64,000 nt of DNA from Flaveria trinervia (lineage: Eukaryota; Streptophyta; Magnoliopsida; Asterales; Asteraceae), in assembly GCA_025506515.1 (NCBI GenBank), contig CM046443.1, forward strand, positions 24,408,724-24,472,723, given 5' to 3'. Positions 19,598 to 29,985 of the stretch are shown here, piece after piece (within the stretch, counting starts at the first letter, position 1; each line of letters starts with the position of its first letter). Position numbers and translations under genes: made by a program. A model generated the notes under the pieces. The model searched no databases, was not told the origin of the DNA, and saw nothing but the letters and a program-made list of their open reading frames with translations.

Positions 19598-22287
19598 TGT
19601 CACACCCTCAAAATCCACTTGCGGAGTTTTATAGCGAGGCGTGTGAACAAACCAGGATCACAGTCAATAGTTACTCAGAACGACTCTATATGGCATAATT
19701 TAAATGAAATCAATCCAAAGTAAATAAATTAAACAGTGCGGAAGCGTTTTGAAAACAACCCAATGAAATAAAAGTATAATCGTGGCAAAACACGTGCCAA
19801 TCCCAAAAGAGTAATCATTAATTATTAAAATGATAAAATTTGTCTTGAAGACCGTGTCATAGAATGCAGTGGACCATGCAGTGCTCCTATGGCAAGCAAG
19901 CTAATGACCTGAGAATAGCATACTAAAAATGTCAACACGATGGTTAGTGAGTTCAAGAGATATTCAAATATAAACAGTTTAATAATAGAGATGTACAAGT
20001 AGCATATTGTAACAGATAGCTAGTCCATTAACAATAAATATTATTTCATAGTGATTTCTCAATTGAAGCTGATTGTGTTACGTTGTTGCCTCCTGCCATG
20101 ACTTAACAGGTCGTGACAATGTTCATTAGGACAACTTGCACCCGGTTGACCTCGAGTCACACAGGTGGGGCTCGTCAGACCCAGTAGTACTACCCAAATT
20201 TCCCCGCTAATCAATATTAACAATTCGAAAGCGTGAGGACTTTTCCATGATATCAACACTATATAATATTGTACATAACTTAAATACATAAAGCGTTCGT
20301 GATTTACCAGTATGTTATCTCCCCCAAAGAGAGTAAATAAAAAGTGGGGCATGAACTCACCTAATATGCGTTTAGATGCACAGAGTTTGAGTTGTCAAAC
20401 AGAATAGATAGACAACCTTCAGAGGTTACCTAGATCATATAAGTGCATGAGTACGTGTAATCAAAGAACATGTGAAACCCTAAGTAGACTACAATCAAAG
20501 GACTCAAGATTTCAAACAAAACAGACATGTTTGACCTAGTTGACCCGTTTGACCCGTTGGTGACTTTATGTGTTGTAAACCATTCAAGTAATCATACACA
20601 TATATCATACATAGTTAACATTCAAATAGACTACACTTAGATCATCATACAACCAAGTATCATACAAGTCATGCGAATCTAGAACATTAACATATTCACT
20701 AGTTATAACACAACTAACATGTCACACAAAGATCAAACCACTCACTACATGCCATGTGAAGCCACTCACGACTTCACATCCTAAACCCTGCCAATCCTAC
20801 TAAGTAGGGGCCTCAATTTCGCACGCGTGTATGATGATCATAACCATAATCATTAACCATATGCATTGCATCACAACAATCAATCACCAATCCCAAACAT
20901 GATGTCCTACTACTAATCAACATCCAAATCATATATGATCATCAATGTCCAAATATCATTCATGATTACCCCGGCATCACATACAACCAAATTACCATGT
21001 TCTACCACATTAGAATCTATTCATGATCATACTAACATGTTCCTAACATCCCAAACATGTTCAAGCTATCATTTTTCAGACTTTAGGCAAATAAAGTTTC
21101 CCTTTTGGGAAAGTACATCCCAACATCTATCAACCATCCAACGTATTCATGAATCATCATAATTATACCATCTCAAGCTCATAACAATATCTAGACATGA
21201 TCAACATTGCCTAATCACCATAATCTAACCATCTTCATAAACAAAAATTTCTACTTTTGGCAAGCTATGAACCAACAACAACCATTCAAAGATTTCTAGC
21301 ATTCATAACAACAATCTAGCATCTAATCATTATCATGAACACATCCATAACATCAATCCATCACTAGATCATCATTACATGCAAAATAAAGTTACTATTA
21401 TTAGTAACCTATGAACACCAACTTCAATTCACCAATTTCTTGCAAAATCAATGTATCCTAACATTCATACAACCTACTAATCATCATACATTCATCAAAC
21501 AATCATCCATCATGCATAATCATAGCATTTTCGAACTAGGGTTTGTTTCATACACAAAGTTCATGATCCATCCACTAAAAACATAGAATTCATGCATAAT
21601 CGATGTTAACTAACATGTTAACATCATCAATTGATTAAAACTCAACACCAAGAACATCAATTTCGCAACTAGGGTTTCGGGCATATCAAATTTCATGCAA
21701 GCAAAACACCAACTAACCTTTAATTCGTGAAAAGTAACAAAATTGAGACTTCTAATGTGTTGTATGCCTTCAAATCGACCAAAATCTGATGCTTGATGCT
21801 TGATCCAAGTTGAAATCACAAAGGGAGGGGGTTTGGGAAGGAAGTCGCGGCCGAATGGGTGGGATTAGGGTTGGGATTTGTTTTGTTTAATTTTAATTTA
21901 CATAATTACCCTTTTAACCCTTGTAATTTGTATTTTATAAAAACTAGGCTTTAAGCCCTTTGTAAAGTGTTTTTAACTTCATAATCTAAAGATATAAACT
22001 TATGAAAATCATTATATATCTTATCTTTATAAAAACACAAGACATACGAATAAATAGGCACGTTTCCGCGTTACGCGATTAATTTTCTAATTAACCTTTT
22101 AAAAATGTGTAAACACATAAACATAACCCAATACTCACATAATCAATTAGATTCACATCAAATTAACATTATCCATTATTATTAGGTCACCAACGTTAAA
22201 CGACAACCAGTGTGTGCTCACGACACGTGTATACAAGACTTAATGGAACTAACAGAGTTTGGTAACGGAAATTTACCAGATGTCACA
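19598..22287 (-). mobile_element. Solo LTR of an unrelated, probably Gypsy, element
   Basis: 2690 bp bounded by TG..CA (TGTCACACCC... ...GATGTCACA) with perfect 5-bp target duplications ACCTG at 19593-19597 and 22288-22292. It is inserted 11 bp into the Gypsy-B 3' LTR. There is no internal coding region, PBS or PPT, so it is a solo LTR. Minus orientation is inferred because the reverse complement starts TGTGACATCTGG and ends GGATTTTGAGGGTGTGACA, resembling plant Gypsy LTR ends. No gene was found inside; a 69-codon antisense frame at 21610-21819 looks fortuitous. Confidence 0.88.
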
Positions 22288-22412
22288 ACCTGGTTATTTT
22301 TTTAGAGTCAAAAAAAGATGAATGAGGTGAAGAAAAAGAAAGAAAAATTGTTTAACCCAAGTTGAGGGGTTAAAAGTGTCAAAAGGACAAAAAGGTTTGA
22401 AAGTTGGTGTAA

Positions 22413-22432
22413 AGTGGGCATGGCCGCCCACT
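22413..22432 (+). promoter_or_regulatory. Gypsy-B 3' LTR promoter palindrome
   Basis: AGTGGGC (22413-22419) pairs with GCCCACT (22426-22432) around ATGGCC. Gypsy-D has GGTGGGC and GCCCACC at the same site, so the outer base pair changed on both arms. Confidence 0.5.
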
Positions 22433-22944
22433 CTCTTCTTACAACACCCAAATCTTCGGATCTTCATAGAGAGAGAAAAAAAGGAGCTGAAACTTTCAGA
22501 TTTTTGAAGAACAAGAAGAAGAAATCGAATTCAAGGTAAGAATTCATAGTTTTTGAGTGTTCTTAACCGGTTCCATCCTCGGTTGTGTGCTTATGTATGT
22601 TTGTGTGTGTGGTTTGGTGGGTTTCTAGGTGTGAACTTGTAGCAAACGGGTTTTAAAGGAAGTCATACCCAAAAGGGTGGTAAGGTGAGTTCTAGAACCC
22701 CTCTTTTACTTGTTTTAACTGATTTTGGGGCTGGAATTGCATGAATGTAGGATTTTATAAAACTGGGTTCCATACCCGTATGTATGAATGTGTGTATGTT
22801 GCGGGCATGGTTTGATTTTGGACTATGTTCATGTTTGATGATGTTATGGTTGTGTTTCTATGGCTTAGAATGTAAAATTTAAGCTTAGAACATGATAGAT
22901 GAGGTTTGGGGACTGAACCTGATGTAAAATTTAAGCTTAGAACA

Positions 22945-23115
22945 TGCAGATGGGTAAGAGGAAATCCGGATAAGTAAAAAGAAATGCGGATGAGTAAAAA
23001 AGAAACGCGGATGAGTAAAAGAAATGTGGATGAGTAAAAAGAAATGCGGATGAACAAAGAGAAATGCGGATGAACAAAGAGAAATGCGGATGAACAAAGA
23101 GGAAATGCGGATTAA
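22945..23115 (+). repeat. 20-bp minisatellite in Gypsy-B 3' LTR
   Basis: About eight units of GCGGATGAGTAAAAAGAAAT, also seen as GCGGATGAACAAAGAGAAAT. It is the short allele of the array in the 5' LTR. Confidence 0.93.
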
Positions 23116-24341
23116 CACTTAGAATATTTTCTGACTTGTTGGGGAAAAAGTGAAATGTAGGATTTGATGTGGGAGGTTCCTGAGGGTTCTTTTAAGCTGA
23201 CTTTTGAGGTCATAGATGATGTGATGGGCATTGTATGATGATGATTTGATGTATGATTTATGCTTATGCATGATGGTATGTATGATGTATGCTATGTATG
23301 CATGATGATGCCATGTGTGGTAATGTTGTATGTTTATGTTTGTGTTCCTTCTTATGTATGATTATTTTCCTATGGTTTTACATCGAATGTTAATGAATGA
23401 AATGAAATTATTATGTAAAGTAAAGTGGAAGATAACGAAAAAAGGAATGTAATGTAAGCATGCATGCATTAATGAACGAATGAAAGAAAGAAAGGCTTGC
23501 AAGCAAAATGTACGGAGGTGCACGACTCTAAAATGTCGTAAGCTCAACTGTGTGTGGTTTAGCTAACCCTTCAGGATACACGCAGGGGTCCAGTCTTTGT
23601 GACTAACGAGTGATATAGTACATGGTTTATAGTGATTACTCAGCCTGGTACTGGTGCCAGGCTATGTGCGTTATGGAAGTCAATAATGATCTTAAGCCCA
23701 GTACCCGCTTTGTGCATACGTTTGGGGTGTAGTATACAGTTGAGATCTTTGTCGCTTGTCCCGGTGCTGATGCCAGGCTTTGTATGTTATGGAATTCATT
23801 TATGATCTATGGCCTAGTACTCGCTTTGTGCATACGTTTGTGGTATAGCTGATGACACTGATGAGGAAAGAGATAAAGAGATAAAAAAAAAAGTGATGAA
23901 CTGTAAAGAGGATAATAATGATATTATCAATCTGTACGTACGATGTGTGATCATGTAAGACGATATAGTATGATTTTAAAGAAAGTAAAGACCAATTTTA
24001 AATGAAAGATAAAGTATGTTCTATTTGAAAACTAGAACTCACTCAACAATGCTGACTTTTTATGTATTTTCGAGTTGGCAGGTAAAGTTGCTCAGGATGG
24101 CACTTGGGGCTACTAGGCTCTTTTGGATGGCATTCTTTCGTTTAATGTTTTTGCATTGTAATGCGAACAAACGATGTTTTGAAATGAATGATCGTGTTAA
24201 CTTGCAAAAGCATTTATAATGAAATCAAAGGTTATTTTAATGTTCTGCTTCAATGTTTTATGAAATTTAAATGTAATTATATGTTTCATATGCAATGATT
24301 GATCAGTTGTGAGCTTCCCAGGAATGGGGCCTTATAGGTTC

Positions 24342-25092
24342 ACACCCAATGACGGATGTTAGCTCAACTGTGTGCGGGTTAGCTACCCAAGAAGGATGCG
24401 CACTGGGGTCCAATACTTGTGATTGACCATATGTATGGGATCCTTGCCACTTGCCCCAGGCACTAGAGTCAGCTTCGTGCACAATGTTCGAGGTCTATGA
24501 AAGACCTCAGCCTAGTAACCAGCTTCTTTCACAATGTTTGGGGTATTGTACATGTCGTCGAAAGTAATGAACTTACAAATGAAAGTAAGAAAGTATGAAT
24601 GAAAGTGAATGATAGTAACAAAAGTGAATGATAATGACGTACGATGAATGAAAGAAAGTTAATGAACGAATGATGAAGATAACATTGTTATTATCTATGT
24701 GTACCTACGATGTGTGATCATGTACGAAAGTATAGTATGATTTTAAAGAAAGTAAAGACCAATTTTAAATGAAAGATAAAGTATGTTCTATTTGAAAACT
24801 AGAACTCACTCAGCAACGCTGACTTTTATGTGTTTCGAGTTGCCAGGTAAGGTTACTGAGGATCGCACGGGGCAACTACTTGGCCCGTTTTGAGATGGCA
24901 TCCATTTTTATAATGCTTTTGTGATGTAATGCAATAAGTATTTTGTATTTTAATAACGATGGAAAAGATTTTTTAATGAGATAAAATGCTTTTTTAATGT
25001 TTCCACTGCATGTTTTTAGTAAGTTAAAACAAATATATGTTTTATGTGCGATGATTCACCAGCTGTAAGCATCCCGGGAATGGGGCCTTACA
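24342..25092 (+). repeat. Gypsy-A 5' LTR, right part
   Basis: Continues the LTR broken at 14422. It contains GATGTTAGCTCAACTGTGTG, one module with the hairpin GAGGTCT-ATGAA-AGACCTC (24490-24508), and ends GGGGCCTTACA at 25092 directly before the PBS. Confidence 0.88.
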
Positions 25093-25095
25093 AGT

Positions 25096-25108
25096 TGGTA
25101 TCAGAGCC
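25096..25108 (+). other. Gypsy-A primer binding site
   Basis: TGGTATCAGAGCC, a perfect match to the tRNA-Met type site, three bases inside the LTR. Confidence 0.95.
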
Positions 25109-25443
25109 AAAGTTTAAGTGAAACGGGTAAATTTCCAAAAGAAACCTAAACTTAAACTGAAAATGGGACGGAAAAGGAAGGGATGCCAGTCCGAGTAGCT
25201 ACGTGCCATCAGGTATTTTCTTAATGTTAACTGGTATTACGTGCGCATTTTATGTGATTTATGTGCTGTTAGTATATTTAGATACTGATGTAGTTATGAT
25301 AGGAAATGCTTGGGGTATGAAGAGTAAAGTAAGTGGCTAATCACAACTAGCCACCGTAATTAGGGACTTACTATACTTGACATAAACTGATTTATTCCCT
25401 TGAATGACCGTGTTGGTGTTTAAATCATATAGCGTGTTAGAGG
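25109..25443 (+). other. Gypsy-A leader with putative intron
   Basis: CAG|GTATTTTC at 25210-25220 and CATATAG at 25426-25432 bound a possible 220-nt intron ending 11 bp before the gag ATG at 25444. No coding potential is seen. Confidence 0.4.
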
Positions 25444-26694
25444 ATGGCCGGTGGGAGATCATCGCAGGTTTCACATGGTGGAGGTCGTGGTTGATGTGGT
25501 ACTGAACCACGGGCCACAAAGGTGGTTCACGAAGAACCTCAGACCCCTCATCCAGAGGGCGGAGACGAGAGTGCTTAGTGAAGGAGGCTGTTGTGGAAGA
25601 GGTGCATCAGGTCATGCAGATGATCTTATCATCTGTAGTGACTAAAGTGATTATGGCTGTAAGAGAAGGAGAAAGAAGGGAGAGGAATAGGTCCTCGAGA
25701 GGACGGGAGTGACCAGAGACTGAGATGGTTTTCTCCAAAGATGAGGAAGAGTAAGAAGAGCCTGTGCTAGAGGCAGCACAAGGCTGCAACTACGGGGCAT
25801 TTCAAAGATGCAAGCCCCCTACTTTTGATGGTAACAGCACTACTGCTGCCGCTCACCGGTGGGTGAGAGAGATAGAAGTTGTTCTTCATATCAGCGAGTG
25901 TCGGGAAGATCAGAAGGTGAAGTTTGCTTCCTACTTGGTTATGGACTCGGCACTGTGATAGTGGGCAAGTCGAGGGTAGTTGAGCAATTGGATGGATGAA
26001 GTGGGCAGAGCTGAAAAGGCTAGTGATTGAGCAGTTTTGATCTCACCGAGAGATGGACAAAGTTATAAGAGAGTTCCTGTAGCTGGAAGTAGTAACAATG
26101 ACACATCAGGAATACACCACCAACTTCAATGAGATGGCACGACTGGTGCCGGATCAAGTGACACCATTGTCACGAAAGATCAAGAAATATATCAAGGGTT
26201 TGCCGACGGATGTCCGTAGTCACATGATCGCCACCCGACCGAGCACGTTTAGGTCGACGGTTGATTTGGCATGGAGGTTGTATGATGAAAGGACTATGGT
26301 GGTGGCAGAAGGCAGCAAAAAGAGTGGTGGTGACCGGAATTGGAATGGGAAGCAGGTTGGACGTGGAGGGGCCACTCCAAGCAATAAAGGTGCACGGGTG
26401 GATGACCGATGTGTGGTCACATCTGGTGCGGGGATGAAGAGGTATGGCAAGTATGGAAAGGAGCACACCGGTGAGTGTAGATGGGGTTTGAATGTGTGCT
26501 TCAAGTGTGGGAAGCTAGGCCATATGGCAAGAGAGTGCAAAGCGGGTAGATCTTTTAACTGTGGCGAGGAAGGCCACATGAGTAGGGATTGCAAGAAGCC
26601 AAGGGCTGAAGGATCGGGTGCGAAGAAGGCTGGAGGAGAAGGGGAGAGGGCGAGTGCTAGAGCGTTTACAATGGCGCAGAAGGAGGCTAGGTAG
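25444..26694 (+). pseudogene. Gypsy-A gag
   Basis: Starts MAGGRSS as in the family but stops early. The capsid part reads GCNYGAFQRCKPPTFDGNST and RWVREIEVVLHISECRED (25764-25958), then several stops. It resumes at 26098 with MTHQEYTTNFNEMARLVPDQ. Zinc knuckles follow: CFKCGKLGHMAREC is intact, and the next is degraded to FNCGEEGHMSRDC (first Cys lost). It ends with AMG at a TAG just before the protease. Confidence 0.88.
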
Positions 26695-27058
26695 GACCCT
26701 GATGTTGTGTCAAGTACGTTTCTAGTAAAACAAACTTTAGCCTCTGTGTTATTTGATTCTAATGCTAGTAAAAATTTTAATTTTGGCTGCTTTCTATGCT
26801 AAATTGCCTAGTAGTAGTAAGAATATAGATCTGCCCTTCGATGTAGAATCTACCATAGGTAAGTCTATCAAGAATTCCAAGATGATAGAAGAATGTAACG
26901 TGGAACTTGAATGTCACAAGTTTCCTGTTAGACCCTTTGTGATGACCTTAGGCGGGTTTGACGTAGTCCTAGGAATGGATTGGTTGGCAGACTACGAGGC
27001 GAATATTGTGTGTCGCAAGAAGATGATTCGATTGACAGCGCCTGACGGGAGTCGGTGA
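26695..27058 (+). pseudogene. Gypsy-A protease
   Basis: Retropepsin-like. The active site reads LFDSNAS instead of DSGA, so the invariant glycine is lost. After a frame change the C-terminal part (KFPVRPFVMTLGGFDVVLGM, DWLADYEANIVCRKK) is intact. The flap/catalytic loop change predicts an inactive enzyme. Confidence 0.85.
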
Positions 27059-28010
27059 TGGTTTATGGTGATCAAGTCACGACAATCCTGAAAGTGATTT
27101 TGATGAAAGTGCATGAGACGTGGAGGTAGTGCCTACTTGGCTTACGTAAAGGATGTGGACACACCAATACCACAACTGACCGACGTACCGATAGTGTGTA
27201 ACTTTCCAAACGTGTTGTCCGAAGACTTACCAGGAGTGCCACCTGACCGCGAGATCGAGTTCCAGATTGACTTGATACCGGGTGCCTAACCTGTTGCTAA
27301 GGCACCGTACCGGTTGGCTCCGAGCGAGATGAAGGAACTGATGGAGCAACTGGAGGATTTGCTTGATAAGGGGTTTATTAGATCGAGTATCTCTCCTTGC
27401 GGTGCTCCGGTCTTAATCATGAAGAAGAAAGACGGTAGTATGAGGATGTGTATAGACTACCGTGAGTTGAACAAGTTAATGGTAAGGAATCAGTATCCAT
27501 TACTAGGGATTGATAACTTATTTGATCAACTCCAAAGTGCCGGTTGGTTCTCGAGGATAGATCATCGATTTGGCTACCATCAGCTGAAGGTTAAGGAGCA
27601 AGACATTCCTAAAATATCTTTTCGCACGCGTTATGGACACTACGAGTTTCTCGTTATGTTTTTTGGTTTAACCAACGCGCCAGCTGCTTTTATGGACTTG
27701 ATGAATTGAGTGTGTCGGCCGATGTTAGATAAATCAATGATTGTGTTTATTGATGATATACTGATTTATTCAAAGAGTGAGAAAGAGCTTGTGAAGAGAG
27801 AAGTTGTATGCCAGGTTCTCCAAGTCCATGTTCTGGTTGCGTGAGGTTCAGTTCTTAGGTCATGTAGTGACTCCCGAGGGGGTTATGGTGGACCCAACAA
27901 AGGTGAAGGCGGTGAAGCAATGGAAGTCTCCAAAGACGCCATTCGAGATGCGTAGTTTCTTCGGTTTGGTAGGTATTAGAGAAGATTTATCCGATACTTC
28001 TATAAGGTAG
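27059..28010 (+). pseudogene. Gypsy-A reverse transcriptase
   Basis: The main frame 27314-27709 has [46 protein letters not shown] (family DLRSGYHQ) and [17 protein letters not shown] then precedes [13 protein letters not shown], the active-site box (FIDD). About 50 bases are missing after it, where other copies read [18 protein letters not shown]. Reading ends in FLGHVVTPEGVMVDPTKVKA. Several stops and a deletion make it defunct. Confidence 0.9.
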
Positions 28011-28527
28011 CTTCACCATTGACTAAGTTGACCCACAAGGATGTGAAGTTTGTATGGGTGAAGCTCAAGAGAAGGTGTTCTAGGAGTTAAAGGTGAGGTT
28101 GACTCAAGCTCCTATCTTATCGTTACCTGATGGGAGCGAACATTTGGTGGTTTATTCAGATGCTTTTAACTCACGATTGGGATGTGTGTTGATGTAGAGA
28201 GGAAAGGTTATAGCCTATGCATCCCGACAGTTGAAAGTTCATGAGGCTAATTAGCCTACTCATTACTTAGAGCTAGTAGCCGTGGTCTTTGCGTTAAAGA
28301 TTTGGAGGCACTACCTATACAGGACGAAGTGCCCCATATTCACTGACCACAAGAGCTTGAAGTACTTCTTCGAGCAAAAGAACTTGAAAATGAGGAAGAG
28401 GATGTGGTTAGAGCTCATAAAAGATTATGATTTGCAGATCCATTACCATCCGGGCAAAGCCAACGTGGTGGCGGATGCCCTTAGCCGAAAGGAGAGACCC
28501 GAGCCGATTCAGGTGAAGGCTTACTAG
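28011..28527 (+). pseudogene. Gypsy-A RNase H
   Basis: Catalytic residues remain visible: Asp in VVYSDAFNSRLG, Glu in [13 protein letters not shown] and Asp in [13 protein letters not shown], followed by [18 protein letters not shown]. Three stops lie before 28282, after which the frame is open to a TAG at 28525. Confidence 0.88.
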
Positions 28528-29117
28528 TTGATGATGACCTCCGAGGTGATGAAGCAAGTCAAGGAGTTTCAAGATGATGCATTGAAAGAAGATCATCTTA
28601 ACTCCGAAAGAATGAGAGGTCTGGTTGCGGAATTGGATGAAACCACACTCGGTGTTAGGACCCGTTTCGAGTGGATGTGGATTCCATGTTTTGGAGATTT
28701 ACGTGAGAAGACTATGGATGAAGCTCATAAGACTCGATACTCTATACATCCTGGTGCTATGAAGATGTACCAAGACATGAAGAAAGATTATTGGGGCTGG
28801 GTATGAAAACGATGTGGCGGAGTATGTGAGTAAATGCCTTACTTGTTTATAAGTGAAGGCTGAGCACCAAAAGCCGTATGGAAAGATCCAACCGTTGGAT
28901 ATACCGGAGTGGAAGTGGGAGCACATCACCATGGACTTTATAACGAGCTACTACGTACCGCACGAGGGTATGATGCCATATGGGTGATAGTTGATCGTTT
29001 GATGAAGAGTGCTCATTTCCTACCGATTCGCGAGGCATATCATCCGAGAGGTTGGTGGATCTGTTCATTAAGGAGATCGTAACTCGTCATGGTGTGTCGG
29101 TGTCTATTGTGACTGAT
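28528..29117 (+). pseudogene. Gypsy-A integrase, 5' part only
   Basis: Includes [21 protein letters not shown] (zinc-binding) and HITMDFI with several stops, then VDRLMKSAHFLPI and VSVSIVTD. It breaks off at the TGATCGTGACAC motif where the Gypsy-D LTR begins; the second catalytic region and the C-terminus are absent from the window at this locus. Confidence 0.85.
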
Positions 29118-29239
29118 CGTGACACCCGGTTATTTTTAAAGGCAAGATATGAAGAATAAAAGCAAGAAAGGCCATTAAGTCCAAGTGGAGGGACTAAAAG
29201 TGTCCAAAAAGGACAAATCTTTGATAAAGTTAGTGGAAA

Positions 29240-29259
29240 GGTGGGCATGGCCGCCCACC
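29240..29259 (+). promoter_or_regulatory. Gypsy-D 5' LTR promoter palindrome
   Basis: GGTGGGC (29240-29246) pairs with GCCCACC (29253-29259) around ATGGCC. The ATG opens a 31-codon frame (MAAHPHFTSPLL...) that stops just before a GTAAGA donor-like site, but it may lie upstream of the transcript start. Confidence 0.5.
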
Positions 29260-29353
29260 CTCACTTCACATCACCACTACTTTCGGTTTTAGAGAGACAC
29301 AAGGGAAGAAGAGCAGAACTTCGAGTTTTGAAGAAGAAGTGAACGAATTCAAG

Positions 29354-29467
29354 GTAAGAATTCATGGTGTTTATGTGTTTATGACGGGTTTTTATCCCGG
29401 TTATGTGTTTATGCGCTTATGTGTTGTGTATGTGCTCGGGTGTGTGTGTATTTTGTGTTGTTTTTAG
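29354..29467 (+). other. Putative LTR intron, Gypsy-D
   Basis: Donor-like CAAG|GTAAGAATTC and acceptor-like GTTTTTAG|GTGTTTGAAC enclose 114 bp. Matching sites exist in the other LTRs (for example 22536 and 22629 in Gypsy-B 3' LTR; 62889 and 63001 in Gypsy-D 3' LTR). There is no transcript evidence. Confidence 0.35.
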
Positions 29468-29742
29468 GTGTTTGAACTCTTTGCAAACGGGTTAAAATGA
29501 AGAAACACCCAAGTTGCATAAGATCAGTTCTAGACCCCGGTTTTTACATGTTTTAAACTATCTTTGGGGCTGAAAACATATTAAAACAGTTTTATAATGT
29601 TTATATGTGAATACCCGTATGTATTGTGTTTGAATGGTTGCATTATGCTTAGGTTTAGAATGGCCGCTTTATGTTTAGGACAGATGGGTTGATGATTGGG
29701 GTTGAAAACATCCTATAAACATGTTTCATAGAAAGCTCATGC

Positions 29743-29985
29743 GCCCTGATAAGTGTTCATACGCCTAGAAATGCCTTAGAAAGACTTAAGTGTAACACAT
29801 GTGCCTAAATAGTAGCTCATGCACCTATAAATTTGCCTTAGAAATGTTTCAAATATAGCTCATGGCCTGAACATTAGTCCATGCACCTAGAAACATTAGT
29901 CGGATGGCTAAGTGTAGGGCCATGGGCCCCAATAGTGCTCATGCACCCAAGTGGCCCATGCGCCTAAGTGTTCATGCGCCTAAAT
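29743..29985 (+). repeat. CATGCGCC minisatellite, Gypsy-D 5' LTR left part
   Basis: Degenerate units with CATGCGCCTAAATAG or CATGCACCTAGAAA. The array is broken at 29985 by Copia-2 and continues at 42419. Confidence 0.88.
29981..29985 (+). other. Copia-2 target-site duplication, left copy (TAAAT)
   Basis: TAAAT before the LTR start TGACAGG, repeated at 42414-42418 directly after LTR end CAACA. The undisturbed 3' LTR reads CGCCTGAATAGTACCCATGC at the same place (~63527), confirming the insertion. Confidence 0.97.

Larger units (their letters stand above)
14423..24336 (+). mobile_element. Gypsy-B: internally deleted chromovirus-like element
   Basis: 5' LTR 14423-16894, internal region 16895-19586 (only 2.7 kb), 3' LTR 19587-19597 plus 22293-24336, with TSD GGTTC. 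It sits inside the Gypsy-A 5' LTR. RT, RNase H and most of the capsid are deleted, while zinc knuckles, integrase and chromodomain-like tail remain. A 2.69-kb solo LTR interrupts the 3' LTR. Confidence 0.92.
22288..24336 (+). repeat. Gypsy-B 3' LTR, main part
   Basis: ACCTGGTTATTTTTTTAGAG resumes after the solo LTR; the first 11 bp are at 19587-19597. It ends GGGGCCTTATA at 24336 (CA decayed to TA), followed by TSD GGTTC. The sequence is collinear with the 5' LTR apart from the shorter minisatellite. Confidence 0.92.
13042..29117 (+). mobile_element. Gypsy-A: chromovirus-like LTR retrotransposon, interrupted by Gypsy-B and truncated in integrase by Gypsy-D
   Basis: Element pieces are 5' LTR 13042-14422 and 24342-25092, PBS, leader, gag, protease, RT, RNase H and the first part of integrase up to ~29117. 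The remaining integrase and 3' LTR are not in the window; they should lie beyond Gypsy-D's 3' end if D is a simple insertion. It is the host of the nest and the most decayed copy, with many stops and frameshifts. Confidence 0.85.
29118..29985 (+). repeat. Gypsy-D 5' LTR, left part
   Basis: Begins CGTGACACCCGGTTATTTTT, aligned with TGTAACACCAGG of its 3' LTR. The start coincides with a near-identical sequence in integrase, so the exact boundary is uncertain by ~13 bp. It contains the promoter palindrome, splice-like sites and the first part of the CATGCGCC array, and ends at TAAAT where Copia-2 entered. Confidence 0.88.

Noticed and set aside
19598..22287. A host gene or promoter in the gene-free stretch
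   Set aside because: TG..CA ends and exact ACCTG duplications show a solo LTR; frames inside are short and without motifs.
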